From Frigidibacter mobilis (GTDB lineage: Bacteria; Pseudomonadota; Alphaproteobacteria; Rhodobacterales; Rhodobacteraceae): a stretch of DNA of 64,000 nt. Where the stretch lies: assembly GCF_001620265.1 (NCBI RefSeq), contig NZ_CP012661.1:124001-188000 (forward strand). The letters run 5' to 3'. Under the pieces are notes generated by a model. The model was not told where the DNA came from. It was given only the letters and a program-made list of their open reading frames with translations, and did not search any database. Shown here in pieces: positions 1-8,371 of this stretch. Made by a program: the position numbers and the translations under genes. Position 1 is the first letter of the stretch. Each line of letters begins with the position of its first letter.

Positions 1-55
1 CGCCAATCGCATTGCCGCCGAGGGGCCGGATGCCGCCAGCGGCGCCGCGGCCTGA
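1..55 (+). CDS. 3' end of an upstream gene (partial)
   Basis: An open frame enters from the left edge and stops at TGA 53-55. Only about 17 alanine-rich residues are visible (ending GAAA), too few to name a family. Its stop overlaps the start of the next gene as TGATG, so the two are probably co-transcribed and translationally coupled. Confidence 0.5.
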   Translation, partial: ANRIAAEGPDAASGAAA

Positions 56-870
56 TGGCAAGGCTTCTGCATCTGTCCGACCTGCATTTCGGCCGCACCC
101 GCCCGGAACTGCTGCAGCCGCTGGTCGATATCGCATGGCAGCTGAAGCCCGATGTGACGCTGATCTCGGGTGACCTGACGCAGCGCGCCCGCGAATGGCA
201 GTTCGAGGCGGCAGCGAACCTGATCGCCGACCTGCCGCAGCCGGTGCTGGCGGTGCCCGGCAACCATGACATTCCGCTGGACCGGCCGCTCTCGCGCTTC
301 CTGCGCAGCTTCGCCGCCTACAAGGCCGACATCTCGCCGGATCTGGAGCCGATGCTGGATCTGCCCGGCGTGCGGATCGTTGCGGTGAACACCGCCTGGC
401 CCTTCGCCTGGGAGCACGGAAAGGTCCGCGGCCGCAGCCTTGCCCGCGCGGTGCAGCGCCTGCAGGAGGCGCCGCCGGGGGTATTGCGGGTGGTCATGCT
501 GCATCACCCGCTGATCCACCCGCCCGGGGCCCGCAAGGAGCCGATGCCGAATGGCGAGAGCGCGGCGCATGCCCTGTCGGAGGCCGGGGCCGACATCGTC
601 CTGTCCGGGCATCTGCACAGCTGGGGCGCCGCCGCCGACATGCTGAGGGAAGGCCGCCGTGCCATGCTGCAGGTCTCGGCCGGCACGGGGCTCTCGACCC
701 GGCTTCGCGGCGAGGAGAACGACTTCAACCTGATAGAGACCCTCTCGCCGCCGCCCGTTCACAAGCTGCGCGTCACCCGCTATGTTGCCCGCACCGGCGG
801 CGCGGGATTCACACCCGGCCCGACGGCAGATTTCGTCGAAGGAGAAGCCGGATGGTGCCCCGCGGAGTGA
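55..870 (+). CDS. Calcineurin-like metallophosphoesterase
   Basis: This 271-residue protein has the full set of metallophosphoesterase motifs: SDLH (residues 8-11), SGD (38-40), PGNHD (68-72), LHHP (about 149-152) and SGHLH (184-188). Together these bind the dinuclear metal centre. Family members hydrolyse phosphomono- or diesters such as cyclic nucleotides, but the substrate cannot be read from the sequence. There is no signal peptide, so it is probably cytoplasmic. The ATG overlaps the upstream stop (TGATG), and the 3' end overlaps the CreA-like gene by 19 bases, which suggests one transcription unit. Confidence 0.85.
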   Translation: MARLLHLSDLHFGRTRPELLQPLVDIAWQLKPDVTLISGDLTQRAREWQFEAAANLIADLPQPVLAVPGNHDIPLDRPLSRFLRSFAAYKADISPDLEPMLDLPGVRIVAVNTAWPFAWEHGKVRGRSLARAVQRLQEAPPGVLRVVMLHHPLIHPPGARKEPMPNGESAAHALSEAGADIVLSGHLHSWGAAADMLREGRRAMLQVSAGTGLSTRLRGEENDFNLIETLSPPPVHKLRVTRYVARTGGAGFTPGPTADFVEGEAGWCPAE

Positions 871-1316
871 TCGCCCTTGCCCTCGTATTGCTGGCAATGC
901 CCGCGCGGTCGGAACAGGTGGGCCGTGTCGGCGTCGACTGGACCGGCAATGACATCGTGATCGAGGCGCTGGCCGATCCCAAGGTGCCCGGCGTCACCTG
1001 CCACCTGGCCTATTTCGAGCGCAGCCTGATCGACCGCCTGTCGCAGGGCAACTGGTTCGAGGACCCCTCCAACGCCTCCATCGCCTGCCGCCAGACCGGG
1101 CCGATCACCCTGGGCGACATCGACCGCAGCGAGGATGGCGAGGAGGTGTTCCGCGAGGGGCGGTCCCTGATCCTCAAGTCGCTGCGGGTGCGGCGGATCT
1201 ATGATGCGGACAGCAACGTGCTGATCTATCTCGCCCATGCCCGCGAACTGGTCGAGGGCTCGGCCAAGATGTCGATCTCGACCGTGCCGCTGTGGGAAGC
1301 CGTGCGGGCGGAGTGA
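852..1316 (+). CDS. creA: CreA family periplasmic protein
   Basis: This 154-residue protein has an N-terminal signal peptide (hydrophobic stretch VIALALVLLAM, likely cleaved after PARS). The body matches the CreA family: VGRVGVDW near the mature N-terminus, then a central segment around VPGVTCHLAYFERS. The family is widespread in proteobacteria, exported, and without a settled function. The start lies inside the end of the metallophosphoesterase gene, implying coupled expression. Length is normal for the family. Confidence 0.8.
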   Translation: MVPRGVIALALVLLAMPARSEQVGRVGVDWTGNDIVIEALADPKVPGVTCHLAYFERSLIDRLSQGNWFEDPSNASIACRQTGPITLGDIDRSEDGEEVFREGRSLILKSLRVRRIYDADSNVLIYLAHARELVEGSAKMSISTVPLWEAVRAE

Positions 1317-1411
1317 CCCCGAAATTCCCTTGCGTCACAAGCGCCGCGCCGCTGGCTTCCGCCCCGGCCCGGGTCTAACCTGCGCGCAAATTGCACGGGA
1401 GAGAGACCGAC

Positions 1412-2587
1412 ATGACCGACATCGTCATCCTGTCCGGGGCGCGCACCGCCATCGGCACCTTTGGCGGCAGCCTTGCCGCGCTGCCGCCGATCACCCTGGC
1501 CGCCATCGCCTCGCGCGCCGCGCTGGAGCGGGCAGGGGTCGAGGGCGGCCAGATCGGCAACGTGGTCTTCGGCCATGTGCTGAACACCGAACCGCGCGAC
1601 ATGTACCTGTCGCGCGTCGCCGCGATGGAGGCGGGGGTGCCCGACACCACGCCCGCGATGAACGTCAACCGCCTCTGCGGGTCGGGCGCGCAGGCCATCG
1701 TCTCGGCGGCGCAGTCGCTGATGCTGGGCGATGCCGATTTCGCCCTGGCCGGCGGCGCCGAATGCATGAGCCGCGCCCCCTATATCCTGCCCGCCGCCCG
1801 CTTTGGCCAGAAGATGGGCGATGTGCGCGCGCTGGACATGATGCTTGGCGCGCTGACCTGCCCCTTCGGCACCGGCCATATGGGGGTGACGGCCGAGAAT
1901 GTCTCGCGCGAGCATGATGTCAGCCGCGCCGCGCAGGACGCCTTCGCGCTGGAAAGCCAGCGCCGCGCCGCCGCCGCCATCGCCGAGGGCCGCTTTGCCA
2001 GCCAGATCGCCCCGGTCGAGATTGCGGGGCGCAAGGGCACGGTGATCTTCGACACCGACGAGCACCCCAAGCAGACCAGCGCCGAGGCGCTGGCCGGGCT
2101 GCGGCCGGTGTTCCAGAAGAACGGAACCGTCACCGCCGGCAATGCCAGCGGCATCAATGACGGCGCGGCGGCGCTGGTGCTGGCCCGCGCCTCGGCGGCC
2201 GAGGCGGCGGGGCTGAAGCCCCGCGCCCGCATCCTGGGCTATGCCGTCGCGGGCGTGCGCCCCGAGGTGATGGGCATCGGCCCGGTGCCCGCCGTGCAGC
2301 AGCTCTGCGCCCGCACCGGCCTGACCGTCGCCGATTTCGACGTGATCGAATCGAACGAGGCCTTTGCCGCGCAGGCGCTTGCGGTCAGCGCCGCCCTCGG
2401 TCTCGATCCGGCCCGCGTGAACCCCAATGGCGGCGCCATCGCGCTTGGCCACCCGGTCGGTGCCACCGGCGTGCTGCTGACGGTGAAGGCGCTCTATGAG
2501 CTGGAGCGGACCGGCGGGCGCCGCGCACTGATTACCATGTGCATCGGTGGCGGCCAGGGCATTGCCCTCGCTATCGAGCGGATCTGA
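1412..2587 (+). CDS. Thiolase (acetyl-CoA C-acyltransferase)
   Basis: This is a 391-residue thiolase. The acyl-accepting cysteine is C89 in NVNRLCGSG. The C-terminal part has NEAFAAQAL, the GHPVGATG histidine loop (about residue 349) and the second active-site cysteine in CIGGGQG. The enzyme either condenses two acetyl-CoA or cleaves 3-ketoacyl-CoA. I chose ATG 1412 rather than the in-frame TTG at 1391 because GGGAGAGA sits just upstream at normal spacing. It is distinct from the phaA-like thiolase at 33.3-34.4 kb, which is linked to phaB. This copy stands alone, so a degradative or broad role is as likely as PHB synthesis. Confidence 0.88.
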   Translation: MTDIVILSGARTAIGTFGGSLAALPPITLAAIASRAALERAGVEGGQIGNVVFGHVLNTEPRDMYLSRVAAMEAGVPDTTPAMNVNRLCGSGAQAIVSAAQSLMLGDADFALAGGAECMSRAPYILPAARFGQKMGDVRALDMMLGALTCPFGTGHMGVTAENVSREHDVSRAAQDAFALESQRRAAAAIAEGRFASQIAPVEIAGRKGTVIFDTDEHPKQTSAEALAGLRPVFQKNGTVTAGNASGINDGAAALVLARASAAEAAGLKPRARILGYAVAGVRPEVMGIGPVPAVQQLCARTGLTVADFDVIESNEAFAAQALAVSAALGLDPARVNPNGGAIALGHPVGATGVLLTVKALYELERTGGRRALITMCIGGGQGIALAIERI

Positions 2588-2664
2588 CGGCCATTCCGCG
2601 AAATCGCTGCGGTGCGTCGTTTTCGGGCGACTGCACTGCAGCATCTTGCCGCATCATGCCTGTT

Positions 2665-2860
2665 ACCAAGGTGCTGCCGTCCGGGCTTCGGGCGGCAGAG
2701 AATTGGGAAGCCGGTCAAACTCCGGCGCTGCCCCCGCAACGGTAGGGCAGGGAAAGGGGCGCGAGGGCCACTGAACCGGAGGAGGTTCGGGAAGGCGCGT
2801 CCCCGCCGGCGGCACCCCGTGCCAAGGCCCCTGCCAAGCCCGGAAACCAGCCTCGGACCA
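2665..2860 (+). promoter_or_regulatory. Cobalamin (B12) riboswitch
   Basis: The 387-base gap before the Rieske gene holds the ordered conserved blocks of the cobalamin riboswitch. These are GGTGCTGCC (2670-2678) paired with GGCGGCAG, then GGGAAGCCGGT with AAACTCCGG, the B12-box core GCGCTGCCCCCGCAAC (2725-2740), GCCACTGA (2767-2774), GGGAAGGCG, and GCCAAGCCCGGAAACCAGCC (2833-2852). A GGGCGT/ACGCCC hairpin follows at about 2897-2916, before the start codon, and may be part of the expression platform. Such elements normally shut off downstream genes when adenosyl- or other cobalamins are abundant. The only genes downstream in this orientation are the Rieske oxygenase and its reductase. Confidence 0.88.
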
Positions 2861-2974
2861 GCCAAGCCGCGGTGGGCGGCACGGGGCTGCCTTGCCGGGC
2901 GTTCCTCGCACGCCCCGCCTGCGCGCCCCTTGTCCCCATCGCCCAGCCCCGCCCCCAAGGGCAGATGAGGACCG

Positions 2975-4213
2975 ATGATGCGCGACGCCGATGCCCTTGC
3001 CCTGCTGCTCAGCCGCAAGAAGAACCATTCCCTGCCGCAGCCCTTCTACAATGATCCGGGCATGTTCCAGCTGGATCTGGAGAAGTTCTGGTATCAGGAC
3101 TGGCTGTTCGCGCTGCCCGCCTGCGAAATCCCCAAGACCGGAAACTACATCACCATGCAGGTCGGCGCCTATCCGGTCGTGGTGGTGCGCGGCGCCGATG
3201 GGGTGATCCGCGCCTTTCACAACACCTGCCGCCACCGCGGCCAGCGTATCTGCTCGGCCATCAAGGGGTCGGCGCCGAAACTGGTCTGCCCCTATCACCA
3301 ATGGACCTACGAGCTGGACGGCCGCCTGCTCTATGCCCGCGACATGGGCCCCGATTTCGACGCCGGCAAATACGGGCTGAAGCCGGTGCAGTGCCGCGAG
3401 GCGGGCGGGATGGTGTTCGTCTGCGTGTCCGACACGCCGCCGGCCTTCGATGCGCTGGCCGAGAAGCTGGCGGCCTATGTCGGCCCGCACCGGCTGCAAG
3501 ACAGCAAGGTCGCCTTCGAATCGACGATCATCGAGAAGGCGAACTGGAAGCTGGTGATCGAGAACAACCGCGAATGCTATCACTGCTCGGGCAGCCATCC
3601 CTCGCTGTGCCGCACCTATTCCGACAGCCCGACGATGACGGCGATGGAAGGCCCCGACGCCGCCGCGCCCGAGATCATGGCGCATTGGGCGCGCTGCGAG
3701 GCGTCCAAGCTGCCCTCGCGATTCGTCAACCATCCGGCGATGCAATGGCGGCTGGCGCGGATCCCGCTGCTGAACAATGCCGAAAGCTTCACCATGAGCA
3801 CCAAGGCCGCGGTCGCCAAGCGTATGGGCGATCTGCCCTTCGACGATGCCGGCAGCCTGCTGTTCTACCACTACCCCAATAGCTGGAACCACTTCCTGGC
3901 AGACCATGCCATCGTGTTCCGAATCCTGCCGCTGTCGCCGACCGAAACCCAGGTGACGACCAAGTGGCTGGTGCACAAGGATGCGGTCGAGGGCGTGGAT
4001 TACGACCTGCAGCGCCTGACCGAGGTCTGGCTGGCGACCAATGACGAGGACCGCCAGGTGGTCGAGGAAAACCAGTACGGGATCAACTCGCCCGCCTACG
4101 AACCCGGCCCCTATTCGACCCTGCAAGAGGAAGGCGTGATCCAGTTCATCGACTGGTATTGCGACACGCTCGGCCAGCGCCTGACCGGCCGTTCGATCAT
4201 GGCCGCCGAATGA
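2975..4213 (+). CDS. gbcA: Rieske-type aromatic-ring-hydroxylating dioxygenase alpha subunit, glycine betaine demethylase GbcA-like
   Basis: This 412-residue protein starts at ATG 2975, or at 2978, which has better spacing from ATGAGGA. The Rieske cluster ligands are CRHRG and, after about 17 residues, CPYHQW (around residues 84-110). The mononuclear iron site appears as NNRECYHCSGSHP near residue 195. Length and motif order fit the GbcA/BmoA/CntA-like branch, which oxidatively demethylates quaternary amines (glycine betaine to dimethylglycine plus formaldehyde). The next gene overlaps as ATGA and encodes the matching reductase. The substrate is inferred from overall resemblance; carnitine, choline or stachydrine relatives cannot be excluded. 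Its expression appears to be under the upstream cobalamin riboswitch, which is unusual for this family. Confidence 0.68.
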   Translation: MMRDADALALLLSRKKNHSLPQPFYNDPGMFQLDLEKFWYQDWLFALPACEIPKTGNYITMQVGAYPVVVVRGADGVIRAFHNTCRHRGQRICSAIKGSAPKLVCPYHQWTYELDGRLLYARDMGPDFDAGKYGLKPVQCREAGGMVFVCVSDTPPAFDALAEKLAAYVGPHRLQDSKVAFESTIIEKANWKLVIENNRECYHCSGSHPSLCRTYSDSPTMTAMEGPDAAAPEIMAHWARCEASKLPSRFVNHPAMQWRLARIPLLNNAESFTMSTKAAVAKRMGDLPFDDAGSLLFYHYPNSWNHFLADHAIVFRILPLSPTETQVTTKWLVHKDAVEGVDYDLQRLTEVWLATNDEDRQVVEENQYGINSPAYEPGPYSTLQEEGVIQFIDWYCDTLGQRLTGRSIMAAE

Positions 4214-5295
4214 GCGGGGGCGATTTCCACTCGGCCTTCCGCCCCGCTGCGCCTTGGCGCGAGGACGAGCCGCTGGAATGCACGATGGTGATCCCCGAGG
4301 CGCCGGGTGTGGCCAGCTTCTGCTTCCGCGCGCCCTCCGGCGCGTGGTTCGACCACGCGCCGGGCCAGTTCCTGACGCTGGAACTGCCGCTGCCCACCGG
4401 CACCGTGCACCGGACCTTCACCATCTCGTCCAGCCCGTCGCGGCCGCTGTCGATCACCCTCACCGTCAAGGCACAGGAGGGTAGCCTCGGCACGCGCTGG
4501 ATGCTCGATCACCTGACCCCGGGAACCCGCTTGCGCGCCTTCGGCCCGGCAGGGGTGTTCACCCTGCCCGATGCCGCGCCGCGCAAGTACCTGTTCATCT
4601 CGGCCGGGTCCGGCATCACCCCGATGCTGGCGATGACCACCTGGATCTGGGATTCCGGCTTCGAACCCGACATCGCCTTCGTCCATTGCGCCCGCCGCCC
4701 GCAGGACCTGATCTTCCGGCAGCGGCTGGAGCATATGGCCAGCCGCACCCCGGGGCTGAAGCTGCATTGGGTGGTGAAGGAGGATGATCCCTACCGCACC
4801 TGGACCGGCTATCGCGGCCGCTTCAACCAGCTGATGCTGGGCCTGATGGCCCCCGACTATCTGGACCGCGAGGTGTTCTGCTGCGGCCCCGAAAGCTTCA
4901 TGCAGTCGGTGCGCGACATGCTGAACGCGCTTGGCTACGACATGGAGCGCTACCACCAGGAAAGCTTCCACGCCCCCGCCGCGACCGAGGCCGAGGTGCC
5001 GGAAATCGACGATGTGGTGCCCTCGGACGACCGCACCGCCGAGCTGCATTTTGCATCGTCTGGCGTGACCGCCACCTGCCGCGAGACCGATACCGTGCTG
5101 ACGGTGGCGCGCGCCTCGGGGCTCAACATCCCCTCGGGCTGCACCTTCGGCGTCTGCGGCACCTGCAAGGTCAAGAAGACCGAGGGCGACGTGGTGATGG
5201 TGCATTCGGGCGGCATCGCCGATGACGATATCGAGGCGGGCTATATCCTGGCCTGCTGCTCGCGCCCTATCGGCCGGGTCTCGGTCGAGGTCTGA
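4210..5295 (+). CDS. gbcB: Ferredoxin-NAD(P)H reductase partner with C-terminal 2Fe-2S domain, GbcB-like
   Basis: This 361-residue hybrid electron-transfer protein has three parts. The N-terminal FAD-binding beta-barrel contains RTFTISSSPS. The NAD(P)-binding domain contains GSGITPMLAM. The C-terminal plant-type ferredoxin contains CTFGVCGTC, with a fourth cysteine in ILACCSRP. This architecture is typical of reductases serving single-component Rieske oxygenases such as GbcA. ATG 4210 overlaps the oxygenase stop (ATGA). The longer in-frame start at 4159 lies inside the oxygenase gene and is not needed. It ends three bases from the convergent rppH. Confidence 0.75.
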   Translation: MSGGDFHSAFRPAAPWREDEPLECTMVIPEAPGVASFCFRAPSGAWFDHAPGQFLTLELPLPTGTVHRTFTISSSPSRPLSITLTVKAQEGSLGTRWMLDHLTPGTRLRAFGPAGVFTLPDAAPRKYLFISAGSGITPMLAMTTWIWDSGFEPDIAFVHCARRPQDLIFRQRLEHMASRTPGLKLHWVVKEDDPYRTWTGYRGRFNQLMLGLMAPDYLDREVFCCGPESFMQSVRDMLNALGYDMERYHQESFHAPAATEAEVPEIDDVVPSDDRTAELHFASSGVTATCRETDTVLTVARASGLNIPSGCTFGVCGTCKVKKTEGDVVMVHSGGIADDDIEAGYILACCSRPIGRVSVEV

Positions 5296-5298
5296 TCC

Positions 5299-5784
5299 TT
5301 ACGACAGGTGGGGGCAGAACGCCGCCACCACCTGATCGTAGACCGCGCGCTTGAACGGCACGATCGCCTCCAGCATCTCGTCCGCCCCGATCCAGCGCCA
5401 TTCCGAAAACTCGGGATGGCCCGTTGCGATGTTCACCTGATCGTCGCGCCCGGTGAAGCGGTACAGGAACCAGCGCTGCTTCTGCCCGCGAAACCGCCCG
5501 CCCCAGACCTGCCCCAGAAGCTCGGGCGGCAGGTCATAGGTCACCCAGTCGGGCGCCTTGGCAACGAACTCCACCAGATCCTCGGTGACGCCGGTCTCTT
5601 CCCACAGCTCGCGCAGCGCCGCCTGCCGGGGCTTCTCGCCCTCGTCGATCCCGCCCTGCGGCATCTGCCAGGCGGGGGCATCGCTGTCGATGCGGCGGCC
5701 GGCAAAGATCAGGCCTTGCGGGTTTATCAGCACCACGCCCACGCAGGGGCGATAGGGCAGGGCGGCAGCGTCTTCGGGGGTCAT
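5299..5784 (-). CDS. rppH: RNA pyrophosphohydrolase RppH (Nudix)
   Basis: This 161-residue Nudix hydrolase has the complete Nudix box [20 protein letters not shown] followed by TG. RppH removes pyrophosphate from 5'-triphosphorylated mRNAs and so starts 5'-end-dependent decay. The N-terminus [14 protein letters not shown] and the length match alphaproteobacterial RppH/IalA-type proteins, for which diadenosine polyphosphate hydrolysis is also reported. It is the last gene of the minus-strand cluster rsfS-rlmH-gpmI-envC-ctpA-rppH, 50 bases after ctpA. Confidence 0.9.
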   Translation of the reverse strand: MTPEDAAALPYRPCVGVVLINPQGLIFAGRRIDSDAPAWQMPQGGIDEGEKPRQAALRELWEETGVTEDLVEFVAKAPDWVTYDLPPELLGQVWGGRFRGQKQRWFLYRFTGRDDQVNIATGHPEFSEWRWIGADEMLEAIVPFKRAVYDQVVAAFCPHLS

Positions 5785-5834
5785 GGGGGATCGGTCCTGA
5801 TGCGAAAAGGGGCCGGTCTCCCGGCCCCCTGATC

Positions 5835-7178
5835 CTACTGCGCCGGCGAGATCGCCGACAGGCCCTTCAGGATGTCGATGGCATAGGCCATCTGGTAATC
5901 CTCGACCCGCAGTTTGGCGGCTTCCTCGGCCCTGGTCTGTTCTTCTTCCAGCAGCCGCTTTTCGTCCTCGGTCATCGAGTCATTACTGATCGCCCCGCGC
6001 AGGTCCGCTTCGGACCGCGCGCGCGCGGCGGCGCTTTCCTTTTCCTCGTCTTCGGTCGCTTCGGGCAGCGGCGCGGGCTGCTGCACAACGATATCGGGCG
6101 CAATGCCAAGTGCCTGGATTGACCGGCCCGACGGGGTGTAATACCGCGCCGTGGTCAGCCGCATCGCGCCATCGCCGCGCAGCGGGATCACGGTCTGCAC
6201 CGATCCCTTGCCAAAGCTCTTGGTGCCCACGACGATGGCGCGGCGATGATCCTGCAGCGCCCCGGTGACAATCTCAGAGGCCGAGGCCGAACCGCCGTTT
6301 ATCAGCACCACCACCGGCTTGCCCTGCGCCAGGTCGCCCGGCTCGGCATTGAAGCGCTCGCTGTCCTTGGCGTCGCGGCCGCGCGTCGAGACGATCTCGC
6401 CCGCATCCAGGAAGGCATCGGACACCATGATCGCCTGGCTCAGAAGCCCGCCGGGGTTGTTGCGCAGGTCCAGCACGAAACCGTTGACCTTCTCGATCCC
6501 GCCGGCTTCCTCGACCATCGCCTTCATCTGTTCTTCCAGATTGGCATAGGTCTGGTCGTTGAAGGTCGTCACCCGCAGCACTACCGTCTTGCCCTCGACG
6601 CGGCTGCGCACCGCGGTCAGCTTGATGGTATCGCGCACCAGCGTCACGTCGAACGGCTCGGGCGTGCCCTCGCGGCCGATGGTAATCACGATCTCCGACC
6701 CGACCGGCCCGCGCATCATGTCGACGGACTGGTCCAGCGTCAGGCCCAGCAGGCTTTCGCCATTCACATGGGTGATGAAGTCGCCAGACTGGATTCCGGC
6801 CTCGGCCGCCGGGGTGCCGTCGATGGGCGATACAACCTTCACGAAGCCTTCCTGCTGGGTGACCTCGATCCCGAGCCCGCCGAACTCGCCGCGGGTCTGC
6901 TCGCGCATGTCGTCGAAATCCTTGGGCGGCAGATAGCTCGAATGCGGGTCAAGCGAGGTCAGCATCCCGTTGATCGCCGCCTCGACGAGTTCGCCGGCAT
7001 CGACCTGCTCGACATACTGGGCGCGGATCCGTTCGAAGATGTCGCCGAACAGGTCCAGCTGTTCGTAGACCGAGGCTTCCTTCTTCGCCTCCTGCGCGAT
7101 GATCGGCCCCGCGATCTGCGTCGTCAGAAGCGCCCCCGCCACGGTGCCGCCAAGCACGGCCATAACGAACTTCTTCAT
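5835..7178 (-). CDS. ctpA: Carboxyl-terminal processing protease CtpA (S41)
   Basis: This 447-residue protein begins with a signal/anchor segment ([20 protein letters not shown]). A PDZ domain follows ([18 protein letters not shown], about residues 100-180), then the S41 peptidase domain with the nucleophile region GSASASEIV and the catalytic-lysine region [12 protein letters not shown]. The enzyme acts in the periplasm on protein C-termini and, in several bacteria, on cell-wall hydrolases or their regulators. It lies three bases after the EnvC-like gene, a pairing that makes shared work on peptidoglycan remodelling plausible. The C-terminal 60 residues are charged and helical. Confidence 0.9.
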   Translation of the reverse strand: MKKFVMAVLGGTVAGALLTTQIAGPIIAQEAKKEASVYEQLDLFGDIFERIRAQYVEQVDAGELVEAAINGMLTSLDPHSSYLPPKDFDDMREQTRGEFGGLGIEVTQQEGFVKVVSPIDGTPAAEAGIQSGDFITHVNGESLLGLTLDQSVDMMRGPVGSEIVITIGREGTPEPFDVTLVRDTIKLTAVRSRVEGKTVVLRVTTFNDQTYANLEEQMKAMVEEAGGIEKVNGFVLDLRNNPGGLLSQAIMVSDAFLDAGEIVSTRGRDAKDSERFNAEPGDLAQGKPVVVLINGGSASASEIVTGALQDHRRAIVVGTKSFGKGSVQTVIPLRGDGAMRLTTARYYTPSGRSIQALGIAPDIVVQQPAPLPEATEDEEKESAAARARSEADLRGAISNDSMTEDEKRLLEEEQTRAEEAAKLRVEDYQMAYAIDILKGLSAISPAQ

Positions 7179-7181
7179 GCG

Positions 7182-8363
7182 CTAGTCTTCCTTCGTTTCG
7201 GTGAACCATGCGGCAGGGTCCACGGGCTTCTTGCCCTGTCTCAGCTCTATATAAAGCGTTTCGGTCCGGTCGGCGCCACCGCCTTCTTGGGCCGCCGCCA
7301 GGAATTCCTGCCCGCCCGGCTCTGCCCCGCCCATCAGTCCGACGGGTGCCCCCGCCTCCAGCACGTCACCCGTCGATCCATAGACCGTCCCGAGGCCCGC
7401 CAGAACCAGAAGATACCCCTCCGCGGGCTCAAGGATCATCACGTTTCCGTAGTCGAGCAGCGGGCCCCGGTAACGGATCGTCGCCGGCCAGGGTGTGGTG
7501 ACAAGCGCGGCAGGCCGCGTGGCGATCAACAGTCCCGGGCGACGGATGCCGGCAGCATCGGCCTGGCCCGCGCCGCGCAGCACGGTTCCCAGCACCGGCA
7601 GCGGCAAGCTGCCCTGCGCGCCCGCGAAATCCTCCATCGGCGGGCCGATATCCTGTTCCATCCCGACGATGCCAAGGGTGAAGGCTTCCAGCGTGTCGGC
7701 GCTGGTCAGCAACGCCTGCAGCTCTTCGGGGTCCTCCAGGAACCGGCGCGGCAGGTCGGTGCGGTCCTGCATCGCCTGGCTCAGCGCGGTGCGCGCCTCC
7801 TGCGCCGCCGTCAGGCCCGAGGACAGCAACTCCACCGCCCCCTCCTGCAGCGCGCGGATCTGCGCCACCTCCTCCAGATCGCGGCTCAGCATCGAGGCTT
7901 CGTCCTGCAGGGCCGGGGTCACGTCCGACAGGATCATCCCGGCGCGTACCGCCGCTTCCGGACCGTCGGGGTGCAGCAGCGTCAGCGGCGCGGGCGAGCT
8001 CTGCATGGTCATCATTGCCCCCAGCAGCCGCGACAGCCGGTCCCGGCGTGCCTCGAGGTCGGCGGCAATCTCGGCTTCGCGCAGCGCCGCCTTGCGCAGC
8101 CCGCCCCGCAACGAGGCCAGCCCGGTCTCGTAGGCGCGGATGGTCTGGCTCAGCGCCGCGACCTGCTCGCGCCCGGTGCCGGCGCGGCGCAGTGCGGAAA
8201 TGGCGCTGCGCAGCTCATCCGCCGCCGTCACCGCGTCCTGCGCCACTGTCACCGGCCGCGGCGGCGCGCCGCGTGCGGCGGCGCTCAGTTCGGCCTCCTG
8301 CGCCAGCGCGGGCGCCGCCAGGCCGAGCGCGGCGGCAAGCAGCACATATCCGGTGGGGGCCAT
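7182..8363 (-). CDS. envC: EnvC-like murein hydrolase activator (degenerate LytM/M23 domain)
   Basis: This 393-residue exported protein starts at MAPTGYVLLAAALGLAAPA. The long open frame upstream is a shadow of gpmI. After the signal peptide come about 200 residues of coiled coil, then a C-terminal M23/LytM fold (RYRGPLLDYGNVMILEPAEG ... GAPVGLMG ... LYIELRQG). The usual zinc ligands of active M23 peptidases (HxxxD, HxH) are not visible: where YAHL is expected there is VLAGL. That is the state of EnvC, which activates amidases rather than cutting itself and is controlled by FtsEX. ftsEX is also in this window, at 44.1-45.7 kb. It is followed by ctpA after three bases. Confidence 0.82.
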   Translation of the reverse strand: MAPTGYVLLAAALGLAAPALAQEAELSAAARGAPPRPVTVAQDAVTAADELRSAISALRRAGTGREQVAALSQTIRAYETGLASLRGGLRKAALREAEIAADLEARRDRLSRLLGAMMTMQSSPAPLTLLHPDGPEAAVRAGMILSDVTPALQDEASMLSRDLEEVAQIRALQEGAVELLSSGLTAAQEARTALSQAMQDRTDLPRRFLEDPEELQALLTSADTLEAFTLGIVGMEQDIGPPMEDFAGAQGSLPLPVLGTVLRGAGQADAAGIRRPGLLIATRPAALVTTPWPATIRYRGPLLDYGNVMILEPAEGYLLVLAGLGTVYGSTGDVLEAGAPVGLMGGAEPGGQEFLAAAQEGGGADRTETLYIELRQGKKPVDPAAWFTETKED

Positions 8364-8371
8364 CCGCCGCG

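Noticed and set aside
1391..1411. TTG 1391 as the thiolase start
   Set aside because: ATG 1412 has a good ribosome site and gives the normal thiolase N-terminus.
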